Part shown: positions 32,474 through 44,845 of the stretch, piece after piece
How the letters are laid out: each line of letters opens with the position of its first letter
How positions within the stretch are numbered: position 1 is the stretch's first letter
Origin: Bolinopsis microptera
Lineage: Eukaryota; Ctenophora; Tentaculata; Lobata; Bolinopsidae
DNA length: 64,000 nt
Assembly: GCF_026151205.1 (NCBI RefSeq)
Contig: NC_087075.1
Span: 1,915,911-1,979,910, forward strand
Direction: 5' to 3'
Program-made: the position numbers and the translations under genes
The notes under the pieces: generated by a model
Told to the model about the DNA's origin: nothing
What the model saw: the letters and a program-made list of their open reading frames with translations, nothing else
Database searches by the model: none

Positions 32474-32946
32474 GGGGGGGGGGTCCAAGGGGAACTTTGG
32501 GGAACTTGGGATAGTCCCCCAAGATTTTCTGAAGTTCCCCAAAAAAATGTTCCCCAAAATCCCCAAAGTTTCCCCAAAATTCCCAAAAATAATTTAAAAT
32601 TATTCAAAATTATTCAAAATTATTCAAAATTTCTCTAATATACATAATACCCATTAATGTTAACATGTAGATGTTAATTATAAGGTATATCTTAACTTAC
32701 TTAGTTGATACATTGCAGCATGATAATTTGTTTGGCATTATAATTTTTTGTGGGAACTTTGGGGAATTAGGGGAACTTTCTGAAGTTCTCCAAAAAAAAT
32801 TCCCCCAAAATTCCCCCAAAATTATTTGTTTCATTGATAATTTTTTGTGGACTTGGGAAGTCCCCCAGGTTTCCATGAAGTTCCCCAAAAAAAGATGCCC
32901 CCAAACTCCCCAAAGTTCCCCTTGGGACCCCCCCCCCCCCCCCCCC
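32474..32946. mobile_element. G-run MITE, copy 1
   Basis: About 470 bp with inverted ends: a run of G followed by TCCAAGGGGAACTTTGGGGA on the left, and its reverse complement with a run of C on the right. Internal GGGGAACTT/AAGTTCCCC motifs recur in both orientations. Copy 2 lies in the opposite orientation at 43904-44366. No target duplication is evident at this copy (AAACA on the left, TATAA on the right). Confidence 0.8.
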
Positions 32947-34269
32947 TATAACAATTATAACAATTAAATGCAGGTATTTACATAACTAAGATAATTAGTG
33001 TGGAGCCTGCTGATAAAAGACGGAACTCTTTTCAAGTCGGTTGATATAATATTATTATGGATCTACTTTTAGTAATATTATTTTTTATTAATTGTACAGA
33101 GCAACACCTTACATACTACATATAAATACTAATTAAAATTAGCTAATATAAAGATGTTATTATATTCATTCCAATCATTGTTACCCAATTATAATAACCA
33201 TCGTCATATTTTGTGCATCACAAGGCATTAATTGCTCTGGAAAACATTGTTTTCAGACTTGAAATAATGAAACATTCGTTTAATGTATATATAAATACAT
33301 TAAACGAATTTCCTTTAGTTTTATAAACAAACCCTAATTTTATTTTCAGTAAATAACGTAAATATAGAGGAAGTAACGCACGAGACGGCAGTTTAGGCAC
33401 TCAAAGGAGCGAGATAACGTGATTCTTGTTATAGCGCAGAACAAAGCCTGAAGTGTACCCGGAAAGTGCAGTTATTTTAGACTTATTACAGCTATTTAGT
33501 TAAGTATTTAAATACTTGATTCAGGAATCTAAACCTAATTTAATTTTAAATTTGTTGTTGTTTAACAACAAATGTTAATACCTGTCCATGCTAAGGGAGC
33601 CCTGGATGTTTCGATCAAGTTATTAATAGCTTGTCTGAAAGAGCCGTTTGTTTTGTCCCTTCCCCCGCCACACACTGGCCCTCCCCCGGCCACACCCGCC
33701 CTCCCCCGGCCACACCCGGCCATCACCCGGCCACACACTGGCCCCCCCCGCCCCCGGCCACACCGGCCCCCTTTCTAATCCCCCCTCCATTAGATAGTTC
33801 AGAATGTCTGAATATTCAATCTAATTAAACCATCCTGTATAATGGCTGGTTTGTTTCCATCGAAATTCAAAGTGTATCTTAATAAATAATATGCATATCT
33901 AGTTTCAAACTGCGTACAGTACTGATTAAATAAATACTTCCTCTCTCGTGAAAATACAAAGTTACATTATCTTCATACAGAATCAACACGAAAACAGTTG
34001 CCAAAAGTTCCCGTCCTCAAAGTTTTTCAATTTTCAGAGCCATTTACTGTTACGGTACCTATAATTTACTATGTAACCGTATATTGTATAATAAACAATT
34101 GTACTGCAGAAAGAATATATAAATGTACTAGGAGTACGCTGGCTGCATACATTTTAAAGATTAGGTTTCAGAACGCTAATTCTAAGAAAGAAAAACCCCG
34201 CTCAACCATTATCAGTTTAATCCTTTTCGTTTAATTTTGAGTTTCTACTCACTTACTTTCCTTACTTAC

Positions 34270-34309
<40 letters not shown>

Positions 34310-36544
34310 AGTTACTTACAGGGTTTATATCGTTAAGGAGTCAAGTGACGTTTAACAATAAACATGTAAAAATAAACACGCCCTCTATGAAATTTAAACT
34401 TCCTAGCACTCACTCTTGGCCTCTGCCAAGATAATTATGACTAAATTTCTATCTCCCTCTCGTAATTCAGTAAAACCCATTCTCGCGGAGATTTACGTCC
34501 GTTTAAATAAGTAAGATTTTTCTTTGTATCCCCGAACGGTCCAGGCTGTGTGTGTTGTTGGGTTAGTTTGCTATAAATTCTAGGATGTCCATCAGTGGGC
34601 AGATTGGCCCCTAATTATGTTTAACTAATAATATAACGTAATTACCTTTTTGTTTTTAAAACACCAAAAACAAAGAAAGGTGCAGGTATAGAATAGACTT
34701 CCTATTAATTTACAGAGTTGAGTAAGTTAATACTTAATGTCAAGCTCGAGCCTTACTTTATCGTTACAATAAATACTTAATTAATAATTACATAAATGTG
34801 TACTAACAGTCTCAACTACTCAGACCTACTTCTAATTTATCTACGTCACGCACTTACATCATGTCTTACATAGAGACTAGTCTATAGCTGTAGTACAGTA
34901 GCTTCCTGTTGCCTGTTGTATTACAGATTATCCTCTCCACAGCCAGATTACCATGTCACTGTATTACTGCTCGGCTCTCTCTGCTGTTTTTATACACATA
35001 TTTTGGATTAGTAATCTCTTTGAAAGTCAATAGTCTGTATAAATAGTCTATAATAGTCTATAAATAAGTATCTGGGATAGTTTGTGTTACGTTTAGTAGT
35101 GATCGTAAATAGTAATGCGGAGCTCTCCTGACTCTGATACTCGTACTCTGTTACTCTGTACTCCCTGTACTCTGTACTCTGTACTCGTACTCTGTACTCT
35201 GTACTCTGTACTCTGTACTCTGTACTCTGTACTCTGTTCTTTGTACTCTGTACTCTGTACACGCTATTTTGTACATCTTATTCTTTACTCGTTATTCTGT
35301 GCAGCTAACGAGTAATACAAGTGATATAATAGTAAAAGTGTAAATTATATATCATCAGTATTCATCATAATACATAGCCAATAGTTATGTCATCATATTT
35401 TGTATAACTAGTTTTACCTGCATAAATAACTGTTGCTTTTAGCCGATAGCAAGCTCAGCGGTCCACACTCGTCTTTACTCGACCATCAGAAATCATTGCT
35501 TTAATAATAATCATCTCATATATTCTGTATTCTGTACACATATTATATATATAATGATATTTTATGCACATTTAATCATACTGTCGGGAACTCAACAGTC
35601 TATCCATCGCTACGATAAATATTGTTAAATCCACTATAATAACTTCGTCTGGTATTTTCGAGCTGAGTCTTCTTATGTCGTTACTCGAATGATAAATAAT
35701 TGTTAATTTTATCTGTATGATTCCATTCACTTTGATATTAGAGCTTGTCGATACAAATTAAAACAAGGCCTTCATTTTATGAAGGCAGAGGGCAGGGTTT
35801 GGATATAATAAGCTTTTACCCTTTTAAAACGTTTCCAATTTCCATCACGTTCACATAATCTCAATAAATGTAAAAGATTTGTAGTGCTGAAATTAATTTA
35901 AAACTACAAATATGTTTGATCTGTACAGTTTTTATCTTTACATCTTAATTTTGTATAGTTCGCCATTAGTTATGCAGTAATTCCGTCCTCTGTCCCTGTA
36001 TTCCAGTCTCTCCTCATTAATTGAACATTAATTAAGTGAATTAACGCAGGGATGTATAACGTTGAGATAACAGGATTATGTAATCATCAGTGATTAAATT
36101 AACTCCTGTGTTAGTCACACTGAACTACAATTTAATAAATTGAATGAATATTCTAGAATAAATAACATGACCTTCTATGAAATATGTTGGATAATATTCA
36201 ATTTAATTTATTTAATAATCATCGAAAGTTTAAATTACTTTGCATGACTAATAATTTAATCCACATTCACAACACAACGACAAGATCACAATGTCTGGTG
36301 TTTGTAGCGCAACTTTACAGTAGGCTTAAAGTACACATTACATACCACAATAATATTATAATGACATAACTAATAAACCTAAAATACCACACACGATAAC
36401 GAGACAATGTCTTCCCTAAGTGAGTATGGAATTATTTGAATTTTAACCTCCGTTTGTTTTAATGTTTTTTGGTGATTTTCATCATGTTGATTTTTGTTTT
36501 CTATTTCTGTGATTAAGTTTCAAAGGTAGTTTTATTTTTTAATA
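32947..36544. other. Long non-coding stretch with simple repeats
   Basis: No gene was recognised. It contains a CCGGCCACAC-type GC-rich minisatellite at about 33660-33775, a CTTA tetranucleotide repeat at 34250-34320 and a TACTCTG heptanucleotide repeat at about 35148-35270. Reading frames over these (for example the proline-rich one at 33572-33778) are repeat artefacts. Confidence 0.6.
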
Positions 36545-36690
36545 TTGGTCGTTTAGTTCTCACGTGACAGCTATCGACCAATCAGAACTGGGCATGTGAC
36601 ATTTCTTAGCCGATCAAATGTTAAGACTGACAACTCATAACCAATCACCTGTCAGCAAGGTCCAATCAACTACAAAACAATCGCTTTCGT
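36545..36690. promoter_or_regulatory. CCAAT-box cluster with a CACGTG E-box
   Basis: Three CCAATCA motifs (about 36577, 36640, 36660) and CACGTGAC (36561-36568) fall within 120 bp. This resembles promoter architecture, but no gene start was found next to it. The similar arrangement at 48165-48245 (CACGTGAC with two ATTGG motifs) suggests it may instead be a repeat family. Confidence 0.3.
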
Positions 36691-38071
36691 TTCACCTCTT
36701 AGCCATTTAAATTCCATTAGATATGATCATATCCCCTCTCTGTATTAGAATAATCTGTATCGTTCGAAGGAATGGATATTTTCATTTTTGTTCACCGCTC
36801 TTTGTTCAATATGTAATCTGAATCTATCATATATATGCGTTTTGATTTAATAATAAAAACATACGTTTCACTGTACCTACGTATACACATTTTGTTTGAA
36901 ATTTGATACATAATTAGCACCCTCTATAGTATAAAAACTAAACTTGACAATATATAATGTTATACAAAGAACACTGGAAGACTGTGTTGCAGTACACATA
37001 AAAATATACATTCTATGTATTTGAAAGTGTAGAAATTATACATCACTTAAATATTTGGTAACTTATACTCGAAACATTTTATAGTTAGTCAGAATGCAGT
37101 TGTAATCATTGTCTTTTCAGTGTTAAGCTGAGAAAATTTTGTGAATCCATATCACAGAAAATATAAAATTGTTAAAACAAATTAATGAATAATGTAATTT
37201 TAATAACCCAGGAATTTAAGCTAGTCCCCCCTCTGTAATTAAGCTGATGATGTCGTTGTTTACACGACACAGAAGAGTGTGAATACCCCTGTCTCGCAAA
37301 TACTCCCCCATTTTAAAGGTGTGGTTTAAATTGGGGGAATTTAATTTAAAAATGGAAACTTGAATCTTGACAAATCTTCAATAAATTTGAATTTAAAAGA
37401 AAAAGTAAAAAATAGTATCATATCTCTCATTTTAAAGGTGTGGTTATTGTGACGCTTGTTGGGTAGGGCGACATGTTATCTTGAGGCTAATATAACTAGC
37501 TAAAAGATAACAAACAAAAAGATAAATAAAAATAATAAACTTGTTTTTTATTACTTAAGAATATGACTGTTTTTATAGCCCCTCTGTGGAACTAGTTACT
37601 AATATAAATTCCAGATAATATCAAACCTACGTTATCACTGACCTTATATGCTAAGTCGTGAAGGAAGGCATGTGTTTGGTTTATAATTACTCATTATCTT
37701 AATTATAAAATATTCCATTTCTCTTTCACAGTTGTAATCATAATCACCACAACTTAACTCAGCCTTCAAGAGAAGCTAGACGTGTTACGTTAGAACAGGG
37801 CCCAGGTTGGTTCTGTTTGGAAATATTTTTACAATTTTGCTGGTAATATTTCCAGTTTTGTACAATTAGGATAGTAGATAATTTGTTAATTCTATGTCGC
37901 CCATCTAATGGTCCCTTTAACATTAGCTCCAATTATTATATCAGTTATTGTTCAATTATTGTCAAGTATTGTTCAATTAATGTTCTCAAAGGAAGCAAAG
38001 GATCCACATTGACCCACAAGAATATAACTTCTTCAACTGTACAAAACAGTGTTCTATCACAAATATTATGA
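36691..38071. other. Unannotated AT-rich stretch
   Basis: No gene recognised. A duplicated CATTTTAAAGGTGTGGTT motif occurs at about 37311 and 37429. Confidence 0.4.
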
Positions 38072-38399
38072 TGACGTCACGACTCTCCTAGTTTCCTCGC
38101 TTTTGTGTTTTAGTGAAGTAAGTATCTCCTTATATGGTCATATTAATAGTCAGGTAATTATCCCTGAGAGTCAAGTACCCGCCGCGCCTACTTTATGATG
38201 TAAACCTACATCAACCTGCTGTCTCCCATAATTTCGTCACAAGTTACTTGTCAGTTCTCCTTAGATGGGCATATTCTAAAAACAACTCCTTATATGGGCA
38301 TGATCAGATATGACGCACTGCAGATCCTCATAATGGTGTGACGATAAGCTACGATACAAAACACTTTACTTAGTTTACTGATAAATGGTCCTTATTTGG
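38072..38399. promoter_or_regulatory. CRE plus three consensus CArG boxes
   Basis: TGACGTCA (38072-38079) is a perfect cAMP-response element. CCTTATATGG (38128-38137 and 38288-38297) and CCTTATTTGG (38390-38399) all fit CC(A/T)6GG, the site bound by serum response factor and other MADS-box proteins. CRE and CArG boxes together are typical of immediate-early enhancers. No target gene was identified within several kb. The clustering is seen; the function is inferred. Confidence 0.35.
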
Positions 38400-39129
38400 T
38401 TGAAATGTAGAATTGAGTGTTTATGATGGAACGGGAAATTAACTGATGAACGGGAGTTACTGATTCGATTTCCAACAGCGACGTCAAAGAAAGCGGCAGT
38501 ACTATTGGAAAACAACAGCCCTCGTATCTAACTATATTCTATAGCAAGTACACACGTACTTAAGAATAAAGATCTGCAAATTAATCGATATAAATGTTAA
38601 AAATAGTATTTCCCCCACCGTCATTTAATTGGCTTGGTAAGTGATCGACTAATCTGCTTCAAGCCAATTAACCATTTTACTCCGTCTATGTTACCGTTAT
38701 TTGCCTTTAATATACGCTTGCGCTTAGTCCGTATCGTAAACAGGAAAAGAGATCCCTTTCCTTTTTCAATTTCACCATGCTGTAGAGTGTAGAGTATAGT
38801 CCAGAACTGTGAGCAAAGGAGGTGTACTACTACCTTAATTAGAGTGTGCCGTTCTTTTAGTCTGTCCAGTGTTCCTAATGTGTAAAGGTATGAGGGTATG
38901 AACGTAATTGTCCTGTAAAATGAGTTGCGACGTCTTCAGGAACTATGAACCACTTGTGGGTATTTACGATTTACGTTGTCCATTGTTGTTGTAATATAAC
39001 AGCCTGTTGTAGCTTCAAGCTTGTATTCTTTACTTAGAACTATGATTGCGGATTGTTAGATAGTTGCAATAACAGAACAGTCGTACAGTTCTAGAACTGG
39101 CGTTTCAATTGTAGAACTTTCCGTAAAAG

Positions 39130-39360
39130 ACCTACAGAGCTGTATGAACTGTTAAGTAGAATTGTAGAATTGTAGGATTGTACAACCAGTAGGATTGTAG
39201 GATTTTACAACCATGAGAATTGTAGGTTGTACAACCATGTAGGGATTGTACAACCATGTATGAATTGTAGGATGTACAACCATGTAGATTTAGGATGTAC
39301 AACATTAGATTGTAGATTGTACAACCATTGTAGATTGTACATTGTAGAACCATGTTCTTG
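39130..39360. repeat. Degenerate minisatellite (GATTGTACAACCATG type)
   Basis: About a dozen irregular copies of a unit near 20 bp. The remainder of 38400-41069 is AT-rich and shows no gene. Confidence 0.7.
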
Positions 39361-41069
39361 TCTACAACACTGTCCATGTGGAGATATTCTGGTTGTTTTT
39401 TCCACGTAAGATTCAGAGTTGTAGCTGATTCTCATTTTTAAGACTGTCTGAAGTATTCAAGCCGAATTTAACTTTCAAACGCTTTAACTTTATTTTAACT
39501 TTATTTTAAACCTTATTTTAATCCTATTTCACTTTATTCCTGGCTTTCCTGAAATTATTCTTTCTTGGTCACCATATTACATACTCTGATTTTGATTGAT
39601 GTAATGTAATGTATACTATTCTACCCCAATTTCGATAATTAAATTATTCAATGATTACAAATTCAGTTAGTTTAAGAGTCCACAGTGGGTATCTGCTTAA
39701 CCACTAGTAGTTAAACGTAATTACCCTAGTTTAATTAATTATGACTAATTACTGATGGGAGTATTGCTTCAGGGTCTAGGGTTTAACATAGTCCGGGGAG
39801 ATATACATGGAGTTATTTATGTATCGTTTTGTGCTGCCTGAGAGGGTGGCTGATGTGAGTGGAAGTTGAAGATGGGAGATCATATCCATTCAGGTAATTA
39901 GTTTAATTAGTGATTAGTTAATTGGTAAATTTAGCTGGTTAAGTTATTATGTTAAGTAGATAATTAGTTATCAGTTGGTTAGCCTCTGAGGAACTGCTAC
40001 TATTTGAATAAGTCTTATACTAATTTGTAAACTTACTTTTTAAATAAATTTTCATATTTTTTAGTTAAACGACGAAGATATGACCTGACGCTTAACGCAC
40101 GAAACAGCAGCAAATAAGCTGAAAGCTTCCGGAAGTCAAGTCGATCTGATGGTCAAATGATATACAAAACGTATTTAAAAACTGTAGGGCGTCTTTATTT
40201 GGTGGTCCACCACATAACGCTATTGTAATGTTATCGTAATCCAATGTTCCAAATTATATTTTAAATGTTCAAAAAATGTTCCAAAGACTCCCTTATAATT
40301 TGTAAATAATTGAAAAATACAGAAGAAAAATACAGAATAAAAGTTGAACACTGTATAATATTATTTATAGGTTTCTTGTGTGTTAACTTCAGAATTAAGT
40401 AGACGGGTAGGTATTGTTCAACTGTACATTTAATTGTACTATTCCTCACCACATAAAATAATGAAATGAGAATAAGTAGAAGGAAAACTGACAATACTAA
40501 AGCACAATGACATGATGTGTCTGGAGACCTCTTCAAACAGGGAGTAGTAACAAAGTGACAATACTCGTACTATCAGACAATGAGTGGTCTGCGTTTACTT
40601 TACAGCGTACAGTTTCTACCTTCGTTTGCAGTTTGTTCTAATGATTCATTTTGGCATCATAATAGTTGTTGATAGTTATATTTATTATATTAATTAATAT
40701 GCTCTGTCTTATTGGTTGCCTGACTCAGCGGTAGAGTTGAAGGTTACCATATATTTTTAAAAGTTTATTATGTTTAAAAGGCAAATGATTTGAATTCCTT
40801 CGCCAACACTTCTGAACCTCATCAGAAAAGTTTTTTTGTTGAGAATTAATTTTTCTAGACTGGCATAATATATTCAAATGTGTAAGTCCTGAGTCCTATG
40901 TTGGGGTGAACAAGAGAAAAAGCTCACTTTCTCTTTTGAATAAACTAAACTTAAAGTAAGTAAATTGATGAGCACATATTCTGGTGTGACACAAAGCTCT
41001 GTTGACCGAGATAAGAAGACAATTTGATGAGTTCATGTTTTAGTTAGACCAGTCAGTGACTCAGTAGTT

Positions 41070-43025
41070 ACCACCATGTTTGTTTTAGTGAGACCAGTCA
41101 CCACCCTGTTTGTTTTTAGTGAGACCAGTCACCACCCTGTTTGTTTTAGTGAGACCAGTCACCACCCTGTTTGATTTAGTGAGATCAGTCACCACGCTGT
41201 TTGTTTTAGTGAGACCAGTCACCACCCTGTTTGTTTTTAGTGAGACCAGTCACCACCCTGTTTGTTTTAGTGAGACCAGTCACCACCCTGTTTGTTTTAA
41301 TGAGACCAGTCACCACCCTGTTTGTTTTAGTGAGACCAGTCACCACCCTGATTGTTTTTAGTGAGACCAGTCACCACCCTGTTTGTTTTAGTGAGACCAG
41401 TCACCACCCTGTTTGTTTTAGTGAGACCAGTCACCACCCTGTTTGTTTAAGTGAGACCAGTCACCACCCTGTTTGTTTTTAGTGAGACCAGTCACCACCC
41501 TGTTTGTTTTTAGTGAGACCAGTCACCACCCTGTTTGTTTTTAGTGAGACCAGTCACCACCCTGTTTGTTTTAGTGAGAGGGGTAAGACCAGTCACCACC
41601 CTGTTTGTTTTAGTGAGACCAGTCACCACCCTGTTTGTTTTAATGAGACCAGTCACCACCCTGTTTGTTTTAGTGAGACCAGTCACCACCCTGTTTGTTT
41701 TAATGAGACCAGTCACCACCCTGTTTGTTTTTAATGAGACCAGTCACCACCCTGTTTGTTTTAGTGAGACCAGTCACCACCCTGTTTGTTTTAATGAGAC
41801 CAGTCACCACCCTCATTGTTTTAGTGAGACCAGTCACCACCCTGTTTGTTTTAGTGAGACCAGTCACCACCCTGTTTGTTTTAGTGAGACCAGTCACCAC
41901 CCTGTTTGTTTTTAGTGAGACCAGTCACCACCCTGTTTGTTTTAGTGAGACCAGTCACCACCCTGTTTGTTTTAGTGAGACCAATCACCACCCTGTTTGT
42001 TTTAGTGAGACCAGTCACTACCCTGTTTGTTTTAGTTAGACCAGTCACCACCCTGTTTGTTTTTAGTGAGACCAGTCACCACCCTGTTTGTTTTAGTGAG
42101 ACCAGTCACCACCCTGTTTGTTTTAGTGAGACCAGTCACCACCCTGTTTGTTTTAGTGAGACCAGTCACCACCCTGTTTGTTTTAATGAGACCAGTCACC
42201 ACCCTGTTTGTTTTAGTGAGACCAGTCAACACCCTGTTTGTTTTTAGTGAGACCAGTCACCACCCTGTTTGTTTTAGTGAGACCAGTCACCACCCTGTTT
42301 GTTTTAGTGAGACCAGTCACCACCCTGTTTGTTTTAGTGAGACCAGTCACCACCCTGTTTGTTTAAGTGAGACCAGTCACCACCCTGTTTGTTTTTAGTG
42401 AGACCAGTCACCACCCTGTTTGTTTCAATGAGACCAGTCACCACCCTGTTTGTTTTAGTTAAACCAGTCACCACCCTGTTTGTTTCAATGAGACCAGTCA
42501 CCACCCTGTTTGTTTTAGTGAGACCAGTCACCATCCTGTTTGTTTTAGTGAGACCAGTCACCACCCTGTTTGTTTTAGTGAGACCAGTCACCACCCTGTT
42601 TGTTTCAGTGAGACCAGTCACCACCCTGTTTGTTTTAGTGAGACCAGTCACCACCCTGTTTGTTTTAGTGAGACCAGTCAACACCCTGTTTGTTTTAGTG
42701 AGACCAGTCACCACCCTGTTTGTTTTAGTGAGACCAGTCACCACACTGTTTGTTTCAATGAGACCAGTCACCACCCTGTTTGTTTTAGTGAGACCAGTCA
42801 CCACCCTGTTTGTTTTAGTGAGACCAGTCACCACCCTGTTTGTTCTAGCGAGACCAGTCACCACCCTGTTTGTTTTAGTGAGACCAGTCACCACCCTGTT
42901 TGTTTTAATGAGACCAGTCACCACCCTGTTTGTTTCAATGAGACCAGTCACCACTCTGTTTGTTTTAGTGAGACCAGTCACCACCCTGTTTGTTTTAGTG
43001 AGACCAGTCACCACCCTGTTTGTTT
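41070..43025. repeat. 30-bp satellite array (about 65 units)
   Basis: Unit GAGACCAGTCACCACCCTGT followed by TTGTTTTAGT. Units of 30 bp alternate irregularly with 31-bp units carrying one extra T, so long frames on both strands are broken and re-entered. The most uniform 30-bp run is about 42420-43020. One insertion (GAGGGGTA) occurs at about 41579. Not protein-coding. Confidence 0.95.
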
Positions 43026-43141
43026 GACTTGTTACATGAGTTAGATCATCTGAAGCTCATTATTTATTTGGTGAGCTTTTAGATTGTTCTGGATATAATA
43101 ATGTCATGTAAGCCAGACTTTATCCTCTCCTCTCCGTAATT

Positions 43142-43838
43142 ACAGGTGCTGCTAGGGTGATTACAGGTGCTGCTAGGGTGATTACAGGTGCTGCTAGGGT
43201 GATTACAGGTGCTGCTAGGGTGATTACAGGTGCTGCTAGGGTGATTACAGGTGCTGCTAGGGTGATTACAGGTGCTGCTAGGGTGATAACAGGTGCTGCT
43301 AGGGTGATTACAGGTGCTGCTAGGGTGATTACAGGTGCTGCTAGGGTGATTACAGGTGCTGCTAGGGTGATTACAGGTGCTGCTAGGGTGATAACAGGTG
43401 CTGCTAGGGTGATTACAGGTGCTGCTAGGGTGATTACAGGTGCTGCTAGGGTGATTACAGGTGCTGCTAGGGTGATAACAGGTGCTGCTAGGGTGATAAC
43501 AGGTGCTGCTAGGGTGATTACAGGTGCTGCTAGGGTGATTACAGGTGCTGCTAGGGTGATTACAGGTGCTGCTAGGGTGATAACAGGTGCTGCTAGGGTG
43601 ATTACAGGTGCTGCTAGGGTGATTACAGGTGCTGCTAGGGTGATTACAGGTGCTGCTAGGGTGATTACAGGTGCTGCTAGGGTGATTACAGGTGCTGCTA
43701 GGGTGATTACAGGTGCTGCTAGGGTGATTACAGGTGCTGCTAGGGTGATTACAGGTGCTGCTAGGGTGATTACAGGTGCTGCTAGGGTGATTACAGGTGC
43801 TGCTAGGGTGATTACAGGTGCTGCTAGGGTGATTACTA
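43142..43838. repeat. 21-bp satellite array (about 33 units)
   Basis: Very homogeneous unit GGTGATTACAGGTGCTGCTA plus G, with a T-to-A variant (GATAAC) in about six units. Both strands are open because 21 is a multiple of three (VITGAAR on plus, NHPSSTC on minus). Such homogeneity suggests recent expansion. Confidence 0.95.
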
Positions 43839-43903
43839 ATCACACTAGCAGCACTATCTTATTATCATCTATTTTACCTCGCCAATTTGTATTGTTTCAT
43901 GTT

Positions 43904-44366
43904 GGGGGGGGGGTCCAAGGGGAACTTTGGGGAGTTTTGGGGAACTTTTTTTTGGGGAACTTCAGGAAACCTGGGGGACTTTCCCAAAGTTCCCCAAAAA
44001 ATTATCAATGAAACAAATAATTTTGGGGAATTTTGGGGAACTTTTTTTTGGGGAACTTCAGAAAGTCCCCCAAAATTCCCCAAAGTTCCCCAAAGTTCCC
44101 CAAAAAAATTAACATGCCAAAAAAATTATCATGCTGCAAGTATCAACAAGTAAGTTAAGATTATACCTTATAATAACATACATGTTAACATTAATGGGTA
44201 TTAATGTATATTAGAGAAATTTTGAATAATTTTGAATAATTTTGAATAATTTTGGGGAATTTTGGGGAACTTTGGGGAGTTTTGGGGAACTTTTTTTTGG
44301 GGAACTTCAGAAATCTTGGGGGACTTTCCCAAAGTTCCCCAAAATTCCCCTTGGACCCCCCCCCCC
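43904..44366. mobile_element. G-run MITE, copy 2, with 5-bp target duplication
   Basis: Inverted relative to 32474-32946 and about 463 bp. ATGTT occurs directly outside both ends (43899-43903 and 44367-44371), as expected for a cut-and-paste insertion with a 5-bp target duplication. The superfamily is not recognised from the ends. Confidence 0.85.
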
Positions 44367-44845
44367 ATGTTGTAACGTTGTAAGAAGATCATGGTATTGC
44401 AGATTTCGGGATTCTGATCCTTTGTATTGAGTTTCCATGAGGGTGCGATAACTTTTTAATCACTTGATTGAAGAATAATCATCTAAGTTGAAGAACTAGA
44501 AACTAGTGTGATTACACTTCCTTTGGTCACACATATTATATATATCTATCTAACAGTTTACAGTATAATATATTACATCTATCTAGCAGTGTAAAAAGGG
44601 CTTCTTTTTAAGAGCAGTAAATAGCTTACTTCTATTTTTATTGTTATTAAAACTCGTTTTTTTCGATTAAGAGTAAATATTTCTGGAGGTCATCTTGAGT
44701 ATCGTAATTTTGCAGCTTTTGCTTTTGCTTTGCAGCCGGAGACTACCAGTATCAAAACACTTTGAAGGTTTTAAGATTAAATAATAATTAATGTTTAAAA
44801 CAAGGCATTAATATTAGCACATTTTATCAGGGTCCAGATAAGGTC

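Noticed and set aside
33572-33828. Proline-rich protein-coding frame
   Set aside because: It lies over a CCGGCCACAC-type simple repeat and has no conserved domain or splice context.
41110-43843. Open frames over the 30-bp and 21-bp satellites, including VITGAAR and NHPSSTC repeats
   Set aside because: Same repeat artefact; the frames shift freely where single T insertions occur.
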